Shown here: piece after piece, positions 53,222 to 62,627 of the stretch
Numbering within the stretch: position 1 is the stretch's first letter
Layout of the letters: every line of letters begins with the position of its first letter
Assembly: GCA_963932145.1 (NCBI GenBank)
Contig: OZ010581.1
Coordinates: forward strand, 84,583,806 to 84,647,805
DNA from: Acanthosepion lycidas
Lineage: Eukaryota > Mollusca > Cephalopoda > Sepiida > Sepiidae
Length of the DNA stretch: 64,000 nt
Direction of reading: 5' to 3'
The notes under the pieces: model-generated
The model's database searches: none
Seen by the model: the letters and a program-made list of their open reading frames with translations, nothing else
Told to the model about the DNA's origin: nothing
Translations under genes and position numbers: made by a program

Positions 53222-53758
53222 AAAGAAACAAATACTGAAAGGAGATGGAACAAACACCAAATCAAAACAAACAAAATTTCCTCTTTTAAGTCTATGTTGG
53301 CAGGAGGAGCTGTCTGGTGTTTCTTTCATTCTTCTTCTTCTTTTTTCTTTTCCAAAAACATTTTTAGTAAGTAGACATTATTTTTTACATGAACATTGTC
53401 TACAGATTAATTTTTAATCAAAGTTTTCTAAAGATAACAATATCTTTTGTATCTAAATATTTTTTAAATAAATTTACTTATTACTTATAGTATAATTTTA
53501 AGACTAATTTTTTTAATGAAAATCTGTGTAACAATAAAACCAATTTCTAATGCCTTTTTATACGTTCATAACTTCCGGTCATCTTTTGGTGTCTCATAAA
53601 AAAGTATTTGTCAGACTTGAAAAGTACTTAAATATATGTTATTCAATGAAACCTGGTTTATACTCTTGCTGATGTTTGGAGTTGGCTTGTATTAATTACA
53701 CCTACTTGTTTATTCAAACTGAGGGTTCAGTTAAGATCCAGTCATCTTCTAACAAGTA

Positions 53759-53759
<1 letters not shown>

Positions 53760-53794
<35 letters not shown>
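53760..53794. repeat. (AT)n microsatellite
   Basis: About 17 AT dinucleotides. Confidence 0.95.
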
Positions 53795-53796
<2 letters not shown>

Positions 53797-54011
53797 GAAT
53801 AAAGACAACAGAAAAACTTATCTTAGATTTTTAAATTTAAGAGTTACTCACAAATATTCATCAGGTTAATTGAAAAGTCTAGGTAAATTATAGAGGATGC
53901 TAAGTGATGTAAATTTAATTTCTAATAAATGAAAGTGAGTAAATGATGTTGAACGTTTTTTTATCATGGGATAAATTTATGTATTACATATTGTAGTTAT
54001 ATCTGAAATTA

Positions 54012-54017
<6 letters not shown>

Positions 54018-54073
<56 letters not shown>
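54018..54073. repeat. (AT)n microsatellite
   Basis: About 27 AT dinucleotides, some 80 bases upstream of an exon. Confidence 0.95.
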
Positions 54074-54078
<5 letters not shown>

Positions 54079-54153
54079 CAATCATCATTTATTTAATTGC
54101 ATAAATGTACATATCTCATTGGTTTAAAGAAATACATTATCTGTTTTTCTTAG

Positions 54154-54266
54154 GTAATGATCAATGTTGAGTGGGGTGGCCTTTCTGATACTGGATGCTT
54201 GGACTTTTTACGCAACAAATACGACTACAATGTAGATAAACTTTCAAACCATATAAATTCATTCAC
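54154..54266 (+). CDS. HK: Hexokinase-like exon 'd' (EWG catalytic Glu region)
   Basis: Exon of 113 nt between TTCTTAG and GTATGT, phase 0 at start and phase 2 at end. It reads VMINVEWGGLSDTGCLDFL, matching the family 'N-x-E-W-G-x-x-G-D-x-G' segment with the sugar-binding Glu (Glu256 of glucokinase), then RNKYDYNVDKLSNH, matching 'YD..VDE.S.N'. The family Gly-Asp is Ser-Asp here. No stop, good acceptor with polypyrimidine tract. Confidence 0.92.
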
Positions 54267-54486
54267 GTATGTATGTTGTCTTATGAACAACTTTTAATTA
54301 ATTTATCTGTTTTTCATGGCTCCTCTTAACCATCATTTTTTTCCATGCCTAGTTAAAGTAATCCTTGGAATATGTTGACATTGCAAACCTGTGTTTTTCT
54401 TCTTTGTACACATGATCTCATAATAACTACAAGTAAAAATTAATAAGAATTACTGTAAAATTAAAATTTCTGGTAATTGCATGTGT

Positions 54487-55462
54487 TTAGATATGTATTT
54501 TAAATAAGAAATTTTAAAAATATTTTTGTGTGTGTTGATATTATGCCATTCATAGAAATTATATAAATATGATTTATAGATGTAATTAACATAACTTTGA
54601 AAAATTAAATAAAACTGAACAACTCATCACTTCCAAAATGGTAAAACATCTAAATACATTTATTTAAGTGTCTGCCATCTTAGCATAAATGCTCAATGAA
54701 TTCATATCAAATATTGAAGAAAAAATTTGAAGAAAAAATAATGTTTAATAAGAATAACAAAAAATCTTCTTAAAAAGAAAAAAAATCAGATACTATGTTT
54801 TAATTTTAAATCTAGAAAGCATAAAAGATGTCATTTCACTCAAAATATTTCATGCAAAAAGCCTTGGTCCTTCAACACCTGTTATTTTTTAGCTTTTCTA
54901 CTGATTACAAATCCTTATAGGATAACTTAGGCTCTGTAAATGTTTTTTTTTATATACTAGAGGATCAACTGTATTTGATGATCATCATGGCAAAAATTAT
55001 GTTTAGATTTTCAGTCAATTTAAAAAACAAGTGTCATTTTATTTTACACTTTTTAATAAAAAAAAATAAACTTCTTGTTTTGAGATTTTTTTCACCTCAT
55101 AATTTTACTTTTTGTTTTTTTTTGTGGGTTGTTCATATGTCCACAATGTGATGCAACTAAATGCTTTTTTTCTTTCTTTTTTGGAGGACTTCTGGAACAT
55201 TAGAGAGTTTGTTGATCCTTTTTAAGAGCAGATGGTGATGGGTTGTGATATTGTGACTCTTAAGAGTGAACTGAACTCAAAATAACAGCAACATAAAAGC
55301 ATAATAGAACTGTTGAACATAGAACTGTTGAACATAGAACATGTTCAGTTCTTTTCATTTAATCCTTCAGAAGTTGTGTTCATTACATCTAAATCATTTA
55401 TATAATTTCTATGAATGACATAATCATACCTTCACACACAAAAATGTCATTTTATAAATGTA

Positions 55463-55467
<5 letters not shown>
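54487..55467. mobile_element. Long-inverted-repeat (foldback-like) element, ~0.98 kb
   Basis: Left arm about 54,487-54,625 contains CCATTCATAGAAATTATATA, GATTTATAGATGTAATTAAC and AATAAAACTGAACA. Right arm about 55,335-55,467 is its reverse complement with moderate divergence (TATATAATTTCTATGAATGA, GTTCATTACATCTAAATCAT, GTTCAGTTCTTTTCATTTAA). Arms of about 130 bp enclose about 700 bp without coding capacity. Just inside the right arm is a small tandem duplication of TAGAACTGTTGAACA (about 55,305-55,340). The right end abuts an (AT)n run, which hides any target duplication. It sits in the hexokinase intron between exons d and e. Confidence 0.75.

Positions 55468-55493
<26 letters not shown>
55467..55493. 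repeat. (AT)n microsatellite
   Basis: About 13 AT dinucleotides at the edge of the inverted-repeat element. Confidence 0.93.
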
Positions 55494-55756
55494 ATGACAC
55501 TAAACTTTTATAGGAAATAATAAAGAATAAAAATAATGTTACAATTCTTTTAAAGTCTCATTAGCTTCTAAAATATTTCTTAATTTTTTTTCAATTAAAT
55601 TTCAGATAAGTATTGTTGCACTTGATTGATAATGATATATAGTCTTATAGAAAATGAAATAGTCTTGAGCATATTTGGTGAATTTTTAAGCTTTATTTTA
55701 GGAAAAAGATTTCTTTCCTTCCAAAAATCTAAAAACATTATTTATCATTATTTCAG

Positions 55757-55912
55757 ATTTGAAAAATTATTTTCTGGTTTGTACTTGGGTGAAGTAGTAC
55801 GACAAATATTGACTGACATGACCAAACTGGGAATCTTATTCAATAACAATGGATCTCAAAAGTTGTTTACACCTTGGAAATTTCAGACAATGTATGTTGC
55901 AGACATTGAAAG
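55757..55912 (+). CDS. HK: Hexokinase-like exon 'e' (FEK...GEVVR region)
   Basis: Exon of 156 nt between ATTTCAG and GTATGT. The first base completes the codon split after exon d; the last two bases (AG) start the next codon. It reads FEKLFSGLYLGEVVRQIL, matching the family 'YEK.I.G.Y.GE..R..L' segment with the Glu equivalent to Glu290 of glucokinase, then LTDMTKLGILFNNNGS and FTPWKFQTMYVADIE, matching the part that ends 'F.T...S.IE.D'. No next exon is recognisable up to the window end. The overlapping longer + frame from 55,626 is this exon plus intron sequence. Confidence 0.93.
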
Positions 55913-58016
55913 GTATGTTATGAATTTGTTACAGCATTTTGGAATATTTAAAAATTTGTTAATATTCTATTACTGAAAACCTTATACAATATTAATACAA
56001 ATTGTAAATTTGTTCCAAACAATTGTGAAGAGATAAACTTTTAAAAATTGTAGCAAGAATTTTTAAACATTGTTTAGGTGGTAACAAAAACAACATCTCC
56101 AATCTCTAACAGAATTAATTAGAAAAAACATGAACCTGAATCTCTCTGCTCTTTTTTCCGTTATCACTTAGTTATCTTGACACTGTTATATCACTTTGCA
56201 AATAATCGTAGTATATCTTTATATATATTTGAATTATAATCTTTATATATATGAACTATAATCTGGTAAGAAAATTAAGCTTCTAATTGAAATGAGTAAA
56301 TACTGAACTATGTTAAACCATAATTATAAAATACTATTTAAAAATGTTGATGTGAAACTAAAAATATATACAATCTACCAGTGAGAGTTGCAAGGTTCTG
56401 TTGCTGGCTAGACAAACATGTATAAATGAATCACTCCATTACAACTTTGGAATAAATGCAAGAATTTTAAATGAAGAACATTTCTGAGAAATAAAAATGC
56501 TTGCATGAACTACTGTAAAAATCTTTCTCTTGAGAAGTTAACATGAATATTTCAAGCAGTAGAAAAAGTTTTAGTTCAGAAACTAAAATAACATGGCCTA
56601 CATGTGCCTTTAAAGAAAATCAAATGAAAATAATTTTAAATAGATGAATAATACAGTATTTGGGGTCAATAAAAGCTAACCTGCAAAAGAAAGTAAACAT
56701 ATGAGCCAAAAAATGGAGAGCTTAGTCTATCCTGTCTTTATTACCACAACAGGGAATTTTTGCTGGAATTTCCCTATAATATAATAGTTTTCCTGAAACT
56801 CCTTAAGGAATCCATATTCTGATTGCTTCAATTATACTTCTGACTCTTCAGTCAGTTACATCGTATAATTGTCTTCATATTTTTACATATTAACTAAAAA
56901 CTTTGTACCTCTACCTTCCTCCCAATAAGCTGCATAAACAGAACCAAAAGAGCTGTCTGCTAAGATTCATTTTTAAATACTATATTCCTTCAGAATGTAG
57001 GAGAAACTGGTTCTCCACAGATTGCATTTCTTTATTATTTGCAAATTGCCCTGCATTCTTAGGAAAGATAGTGAAGTGATTTCTCATTGCCTTTTTCTGC
57101 GTTTGCCCTTTCCCTTTGAAAGTGATTGTAGTGATTGATTGATGACAATGCTGTAGATTTTGTAATATTACAGTAGACTTAGATGCTTGTTGTTGCTAGT
57201 TAATGTGGAAGTGCTTGAGCTATATGTAGTATTGTAGTAATTGGGTGCTTCACACATGTATGAAAGTAGTCTTAGTGTAATGTTACATTTCCTTTACTAA
57301 TAAATAGAACATTGTTATGTGGAAAATGCCTGAAGCTAATTTGAGATTATTTTTTCCTTTCTGTCCAAAGAGAATAACTGTCAGTGTCTATTAGGTGATT
57401 GCCTTAATATAAAGAAAACTGTCTTGTCATGAGTCAGTCTGTAAATGGAGGTGTTATTGTTAAATATATTTTAATATATTTGTGTGGGTGTGTAATGAAT
57501 TTAATATAAGGTAGATAAAACTGTTGCAAATCTACTTATTGTCCATTCTACATCTTACTGACCTGTGTATTTCACATGTGCTTCAGGTTGTCGTCACTGC
57601 CCTTTTGTCTGGGATATGGTTTGTGCTGTGATCATTTGGTATAACACTATTGGCATGTGTATTAGTGCTATGACTGTTTCACTGATTGCTCCTTCCTCAC
57701 AGGACGGTAGTTGGTTTCATTGAAGCAGTAGGGTCCTTAAAGTGGACATGATTCTGTATGGCTGTTCCACTATCCTATATTCTATTGTATCTCATGTGTG
57801 TGCTATCTGGAGTTTCCAAGATATATGAGCATGGTTTTGCACATTTTGAGAGTACAGTAACTTGTTACCAGTGTTTGTTTTGAAATCTTACTGGCTGCCC
57901 TGATATAAATTATGGCAGATCATAGGCTGTTTTGTTTTTGTGAGTAGGCATGATGAGTTGGAAGCCATTGTTAAAGTGCAAGGTAAATAACATGATCAGA
58001 ATTAATAAAGCTTACG
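55913..58016. other. Intronic or intergenic, no gene recognised
   Basis: About 2.1 kb. I see no hexokinase exon and no transposon protein. Composition becomes less AT-rich from about 57.3 kb, ahead of the LINE ORF1 remnant, so 57.3-58.0 kb may be the 5' untranslated part of that element; this is a guess from position and composition only. Confidence 0.5.
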
Positions 58017-58664
58017 ATGAAAAGAAAAAAGGTGAAAAAAGATAAACAGCAACAATCATGCAAGCAAGCAAATCAAAATTGAAAAGAAGGAAAAAGAATT
58101 CACAAACTAGGAGCTAGTGTTTGTACACAAAAGCAAGGTCGACCACGTGAATACAGTATGTCTATCTAGTATTACGGCAGATCTGGATGGAGTCATGGCA
58201 GGAACATTTTTGTGGTTGTAGAAAGCTACTGCTCCTACTGCTGGATTTGTGGTGCAGCTGGGCACTTGGCAAAGCTGAGTGTGACTAGGAATCCAGCACC
58301 AACATCACAGCCAACACCAGAGCAGCCCAGGGTGGAAGCAACAAAGAGGCCTCCCAGTGGTCCTGGTGAATGGATAGAAGTGGTTGAGGAGAGGAGCAAA
58401 GACAATAACTCTGCCTCCCAAGCAGGATGTCCCAGCAAAGCAACAACAGCAGTAGCATCCAAAGCAGCAGCAACAACAGCAACAGTGGCAAACATCAGCA
58501 GGTGCAGCAGCTGGTAAAAACAACCAGAGCAACAATCAGAGTAGAAGTTCCCTTAGCAGCAGCTGGATCAGCAGCAAGAAGAGTTGCCACAATTGGACTT
58601 CTTCATGGAGGTAGAAGATATGCCTCCACCAAGATCCTCCTCATTGAAAAGGGGAGAGGGATGA
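58017..58664 (+). pseudogene. LINE ORF1 (Gag-like, CCHC zinc knuckle) remnant
   Basis: One reading frame runs from an ATG at 58,017 (MKRKKVKKDKQQQ, basic and Gln-rich) to a stop at 58,662-58,664, with in-frame stops at about 58,083, 58,167, 58,515, 58,542 and 58,554. The central part reads RNIFVVVESYCSYCWICGAA then GHLAKLS: a CCHC knuckle C-x2-C-x4-H-x4-C whose last Cys is Ser. Then come PAPTSQPTPEQPRVEATK and GPGEWIEVVEERSKDNN, a (CAG/CAA)-rich stretch and a tail LPQLDFFMEVEDMPPPR. Knuckle proteins of this kind bind element RNA. Base composition is GC-richer than the surroundings. The two other frames and the minus frames here (Leu/Cys/Ala-rich) are shadows. No ORF2 follows; the BEL remnant starts 25 bases on. 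Confidence 0.68.
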
Positions 58665-58689
58665 AGGAGGAGGATACCAAATATACTTG

Positions 58690-59398
58690 AAAGTGTTCAT
58701 TAAATTCACTGGAAGTGAAAACATCCTCCATGAGATTGCAACCAGCAATAAAAGATTTGGTGTTATTGCTGTAAACATGAGATACCATATATATTTGTAA
58801 ATCTAACTAAAGCCAGAATAAATGAGTGAGTGCTCATGTCTTTAACTAATTCTATATCTACTGCCCAAGACAAGTAAATATAAGCATATACATCTTACTA
58901 ACACCATTGTTTCTTTTCACCCAAACACGTCCTGTGTAGTCAATACCAGTATGTAGAAGTGTTTTAAAGAAGTTGACTGTATTTAGGGAGATTTGTAACT
59001 TTAGGATATTTGAAAGCTAGATTATTGAATTTTTGACATGTGATACATTGTGAAATAATGTTTTTGACAGTTTGTCTTTGCTTTGTCTCTTGATCCAAAA
59101 CCCTGAAAGTAGGATTTTGTTTAAAGTTGACTGTATACCAAGATGTTTGCATTTTTTGTGATATTCAATGATCAATAAATTTAGTTAAGACATGATCTTT
59201 AGCCAATAGAACAGGATTGATAACTTTATAATCATATGCAGTGTCTTTACCAATTCTACCTTTAGCTCTGATTACCCACCTTTGGTCTATAAGTAAGTTC
59301 AAATGTTTACTAATTTGGGTACTTTTTTTTTTACCTTGAATGTATTGAAGGTAAGCAATTTCTTCTGCAAAGCTTTGTTTTTGCATTACCTTAAACAA
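58690..59398 (-). pseudogene. BEL/Pao integrase (zinc-binding and core, truncated)
   Basis: Frame 59,398-59,165 covers SFAEEIAYLQ and LIDQRWVIRAKGRIGKD, the approach to the zinc-binding domain. In the next frames come EYHKKCKHLGIQSTLNKI (first His pair) and IISQCITCQKFNNLAFKY (Cys pair), making the HHCC finger. The core follows: HTGIDYTGRVWVKRNNG (first catalytic Asp, about 58,940), ELVKDMSTHSFILALVRF (about 58,855-58,800) and SNNTKSFIAGCNL (family 'SDNAKTF'; the second Asp reads Asn). It stops after EFNEHFQVYL near 58,690, before the catalytic Glu. Frame changes near 59,155, 59,075, 58,960, 58,870 and 58,790. Confidence 0.82.
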
Positions 59399-59479
59399 AT
59401 AAAGTTTGGCACTGACTAGAATCCTGGTCCATGTGTTTTAATCTATTTCAGATATTAAATATATTAGCTGTTACACAGA

Positions 59480-60130
59480 TTAATTTATTAAAATCCGAGT
59501 ATTTTTCAAAGGGTACCATGGCTGGTTGTTAGTTACAGTACAATTTAATGAAGATGACTGCACAATGGATTTATTCCTTGAAATTAGACACTGAAGTTCA
59601 CTCAATAGCCATTCTATAGGACTTCCACTGAGTTTTTCAGGTCCCGAAGTTCAAAGGTCTAGATTTTGCCATAATTTTCCAAGGTTATCCTCCATGTGAG
59701 TAAGTCAGCTTGGACATATTTAAATTTTACTGACAAAGACTTCTTTTCTTTCAGTTCTCCAGTCATTAGCTGAATGTCCTTGAGTCTATTCTTCATGAAC
59801 TGATTTTTGGTTTTAATGTTATCAAACAGTAGCCATGACAACACAACTTGTGCATCTACTGATATTATAATATTTCTGATTTTAATTCAGGAGTAAGCAT
59901 TTACTAATGGTAACAAATACTTGATAGCCAAAAATGTGACAAGTAATTCCAGCATAGGGAAACACTTAGGCTTCATAAGTGCCACATTAGCTTTCACCAA
60001 TACCAAGTAAGACTGACTGTTTTGCACACTATAAGCTGCAAACCTATAAGCCTCCTAAGAGGCGACACAAAATATGTATAAATCAGCTGGACTGTCCTCA
60101 TCAATTACATATCTAACATTAAGGAATCAA
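59480..60130 (-). pseudogene. BEL/Pao RNase H region
   Basis: Starts close to LYIFCVAS at about 60,080-60,055, then AYRFAAYSVQNSQSYL (metal-binding Asp region, shifted frame) and ALMKPKCFPMLELLVTFLAI (about 59,985-59,925), where Pao elements have 'A..KT.T.PRLEL'. The frame 59,844-59,659 gives LSWLLFDNIKTKNQFMKNRL and VQADLLTWRITLENYGK, the 'S..VL.WI' and 'ADLLTRG' signatures of this family. Four or more breaks. Confidence 0.78.
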
Positions 60131-60149
60131 GCTTAGTGAGAATTTCTCC

Positions 60150-61205
60150 TTAGTGTTTAGAGAGCAGTTAAAAACATGTCTAATTTTTGCTGAAGTTTCT
60201 TCCTCAGTTTTTAATGACAGGCCTATGAGATATCCAAATACTATTAGCAAATTTTTAGGGTGCTACTTCAAAACGTTTGATAATATCTTCATGCTCCTAT
60301 TATTGAAATATTTCTATATAATCTTTAAGTTTTTTTACTCAAATTTCTCAACAACTCTGTTTAAAATGGAAAGAACTACCTGGTGGTTAGACGGCAAAGA
60401 CATGATTCTATTCTCATGCCAAGAGAGTTTAATGTGATAGGCATTATCCTTATAGTCAATGGAATCTTCAAATTCTTTGATACTTTTTTTTGTTATAGTC
60501 ACAGACTGAATCATCTTCTATGCCCAGAGAATCAACATTGAACATTTTCTCTAAACTTTGTTACACTTGACTTTCATCAAAAATTTCAACGAAAGGGTCA
60601 GTGCAACTTTTTAGAGGGTTCATGACAAAACCGAATCTAGTATGTGAGCATGTGGAATACCCACAAACTATAGCATGATGTTTATGATGAGAACACTTGC
60701 CTTAACTTTCATTGGGGTTATTTGCTTTCTGTATAAAAAGTGTTGGTAGTTGCCTAAAGGAGAAATACCCTTAGGAAACGACCAAGCAGATCTCTTCATG
60801 CAATCCACCATTTCAATATTTTTCATAAATTGAATAATGTCCACACTCAAGGGACCATGAACACAAATATTATTTTTTCATGTAGAAATGCTAATTTATA
60901 ATTTAAGTTGATTAAATTATTTTTAGTTTCCAACTTATTGAACTTAAAAGTCATATCAAAATCGTTAACAATAAGAACGGTTAAGGGTAAGGACTTGCAC
61001 AGCTATTTACTTCAATACCCAATACAATCTGGCTTAAACTTTTTTTTCATAAATCCTAAGAAGGTCTTAACGTCAAGTTCTACAGGAGTTAGAAAAGATT
61101 CCTCACATCTTAAGTATTTTATCATGTGTTTAGAAATGTAGAACCTCTGACTGCTTGTATCAAATAGACAGTTGAGTTTGTATTTATTTTTCCCTTTGAT
61201 ACAGT
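60150..61205 (-). pseudogene. BEL/Pao protease and start of reverse transcriptase
   Basis: At about 61,185-61,140 the minus strand reads CLFDTSSQRFYISKHM, the aspartic protease active site of Pao elements (normally Asp-Ser/Thr-Gly-Ser; Gly is Ser here, likely inactivating). Further down are GIPHAHIRFGFVMNPL (about 60,655), NVDSLGIEDDSVCDYNKKK (about 60,540-60,485) and SIDYKDNAYHIKLSWHEN (about 60,455-60,400), the segment directly before and at the RT start, then LPSNHQVVLSILNRVVEK. Similarity ends near 60,150 without the palm motifs. Confidence 0.75.
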
Positions 61206-61239
61206 AATTGACACTATAAGCAAGATAAAGGGTTGTTTC

Positions 61240-62521
61240 TGCATACTAGTTTGGTACACAAGTTAATAGAGGAATAGTTTTTACTTTTAACAGATTCTTT
61301 ACAAAAGGGGGCTAATGTGGCCTCTGGATTTGCAAATTGCACATTCATGGGGTAACTTATTATTTTGGCCAGGGCAGTCTTCAGTTCTGTGATTAGCACT
61401 TGTACAGAGAAGGCACAAGTCAAGTTCTTTACATTTAGAACGACTCGACTCAAAGGTAGAATACTTAGTACGAGTCATAACAAGCCTGTTTAGTTTACAA
61501 AGCTAACAATGTGTAGCAAATTTGTTGGTTTTAGTTGAAAAAATTTTCTAGTGTAGAAACACTCCCTTTATTGTTGTGGTTCTTGTTATATTTCCTTTCC
61601 CACAACTTAAGATTTGTCTTGGCTGTAAGAATTGCTGTTATTTTTCTTAAGAGTGGTTTTTATTATCTCATTGTAATTATCAAAAATATGGTTGATTTTT
61701 GGATAATTGCTACCAACCTTGTGAAATAATTCTTTTTGAAGAGTAGAGGGTAATTTTGAAAAAAATGATATGGCTAACTATTTCAAAGCCAGTGTGTTCT
61801 CTTCAAAAAAATTCAAACTTTAAGAAGATTTCAGTTTGGATAAGTCAGCTTTAATTTCTGACAAATATCTGGGTTATTCCCGAGTAATTATTTGAACATT
61901 TCATCGATAATAAAGGGCATATCTAAAAATTCTCTTTTTAATAAATTGTTGGCTACAACATAATTAGCATCTTCAAATGAAAGATGTGATATTAATTGCA
62001 ATGCGGAGCCGGTGAAAAAACCTTTCAAAAATGACAGTTTTACTTTCTCAGAATTTACACGGGCAACACAGTTCTCAAATTGAACCAAGAAATTTTTAAA
62101 TTCAAATTTGCCAACTTCCCTGCCATTAAATTTGGCATACTGCCCAGGTGCTTGAAGTTGTATTTGGTCTGCCACATTAGAATTTTGAGGTAATCTCATA
62201 GTGAGATGAGAGAAACAACCTTTTGTTCTATTTCTACCATTTTTCTATATATGTTAGAGATGAATTCAGTTTCTAATACTTTGTCTGGTAAAAGGGCAAT
62301 TTTTTCCAAATTAATATCTGCCATTTCACAGGCTTCAATCATTTTTGAATTTATTAAGTTGGCCTATGCTAACCATTTATTAATGAGGTTGTCTTGTTTT
62401 ATGAAGTAAAGTTTTTTGAAGGACGTCTCAGCTAACATAATATCTATGGCCAAAGTTATTTTCCTTTTAAGGGAATCATAGTCAAACAACAAACACCTTT
62501 TACAGTTTTAAATTCGGTCAT
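61240..62521 (-). pseudogene. BEL/Pao gag: N-terminal helices, DUF1759 domain, two zinc knuckles
   Basis: Likely start ATG at 62,521 (MTEFKT), soon frameshifted into a helical N-terminal part (SLKRKITLAIDIMLAETSFK, about 62,480-62,420; IYRKMVEIEQKVVSLI, about 62,250). Next 62,199-61,888: QYAKFNGREVGKFEFKNFL and SFLKGFFTGSALQLISHLSF, the DUF1759 pattern of Pao gags. After several stops come YLSEIKADLSKLKSS and KLPSTLQKELFHKVGSNYP. Last, 61,420-61,310 in a different frame: CLLCTSANHRTEDC, a perfect CCHC knuckle, and CAICKSRGH, a second knuckle that has lost its last Cys. Gag would form the particle and bind RNA. Confidence 0.85.
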
Positions 62522-62599
62522 TTTTCAGCAAAGAAAATTTTTGCACAATTAAATTTCACTAGTGTAATAAAGAGAAAGAAAAAACATAGGAAACTGCTA

Positions 62600-62627
62600 C
62601 AGTCCTTAGTAGACACCAAAATTGAAC
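62600..62627 (-). other. Candidate primer-binding site and 5' LTR edge of the BEL/Pao element
   Basis: Minus strand: ...GTTCA, then ATT, then TTGGTGTCTACTAAGGAC. LTRs of this kind end in CA, and the primer-binding site usually follows within a few bases with TGG. On the + strand the LTR would therefore begin TGAAC at 62,623. Its far end could not be placed and no second LTR exists for comparison, so this is position and pattern only. Confidence 0.4.

Larger units (their letters stand above)
51003..53290 (+). mobile_element. LINE (RTE-like endonuclease) with inverted 5' segment
   Basis: The 3' part, about 51,432-53,221 on +, encodes the linker, reverse transcriptase and C-terminal region of a LINE ORF2 protein, ending GHDT-stop at 53,221. 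The 5' part, 51,006-51,430, encodes the apurinic-like endonuclease of the same kind of element but on the minus strand. Reading outward from the junction the endonuclease runs N to C, exactly the arrangement left by twin priming. The C-terminal half of the endonuclease is absent, consistent with the deletion usual at such junctions. Frames carry stops and shifts. The tail after 53,221 is A-rich without a clear poly(A). No target duplication was found by eye. Confidence 0.85.
53291..54153. other. Intronic, no gene recognised
   Basis: AT-rich sequence with two (AT)n runs, 53,760-53,794 and 54,018-54,073. The stretch ends with the acceptor TTTTTCTTAG of the next hexokinase exon. A (TTC)n-like spot lies at 53,326-53,345. 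Confidence 0.6.
39578..55912 (+). other. HK: Hexokinase-like gene (middle to C-terminal half; partial)
   Basis: Gene span covering five exons: 39,578-39,714, 39,899-39,998, 45,892-45,971, 54,154-54,266 and 55,757-55,912. Joined, they give about 195 codons without a stop, in the order expected for a hexokinase (ATP-dependent phosphorylation of glucose, first step of glycolysis, cytosolic or mitochondria-bound). Intron phases are consistent at every junction. By human glucokinase numbering, the equivalents of Thr168-Lys169 (WTK), Asp205, Asn231, Glu256 and Glu290 are present, but Asn204 is replaced by Ser. The N-terminal half (glycine-rich ATP loop 1) and the terminal adenosine-binding part are not in view. 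It could be a diverged functional paralogue or a gene decaying without stops; intact frames and splice sites favour function. Confidence 0.88.
58690..62623 (-). mobile_element. BEL/Pao LTR retrotransposon, 3'-truncated, inactive
   Basis: On the minus strand, in order: a likely primer-binding region (about 62,600-62,622), gag with coiled-coil start, DUF1759-type domain and zinc knuckles, protease, start of reverse transcriptase, RNase H, and integrase zinc-binding plus core domains. The RT palm with its catalytic motif is missing (junction about 60,130-60,150). The element stops within the integrase core near 58,690, so the integrase C-terminus and 3' LTR are absent. Many stops and shifts. The + strand frames overlying it are shadows. 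Confidence 0.87.

Noticed and set aside
51924-53329. Several minus-strand frames rich in Ser, Leu and Pro
   Set aside because: They lie antisense to the LINE reverse transcriptase, which has recognisable motifs in order on the + strand.
56000-58000. A further hexokinase exon
   Set aside because: I looked on the + strand for the next conserved segment after exon e with a fitting acceptor and found none.
58235-58535. Minus-strand frames rich in Leu, Cys or Ala
   Set aside because: They are reverse-strand translations of the CAG-rich ORF1 remnant.
58427-58690. + strand frame of 87 codons rich in Ser, Asn and Gln as a separate gene
   Set aside because: It overlaps the LINE ORF1 frame in the CAG-rich part. 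It may hold shifted ORF1 sequence but is not an independent gene.
60153-62409. + strand frames at 60.15, 60.91, 61.54 and 62.21 kb
   Set aside because: All are antisense to the BEL/Pao gag and pol remnants and have no motif of their own.
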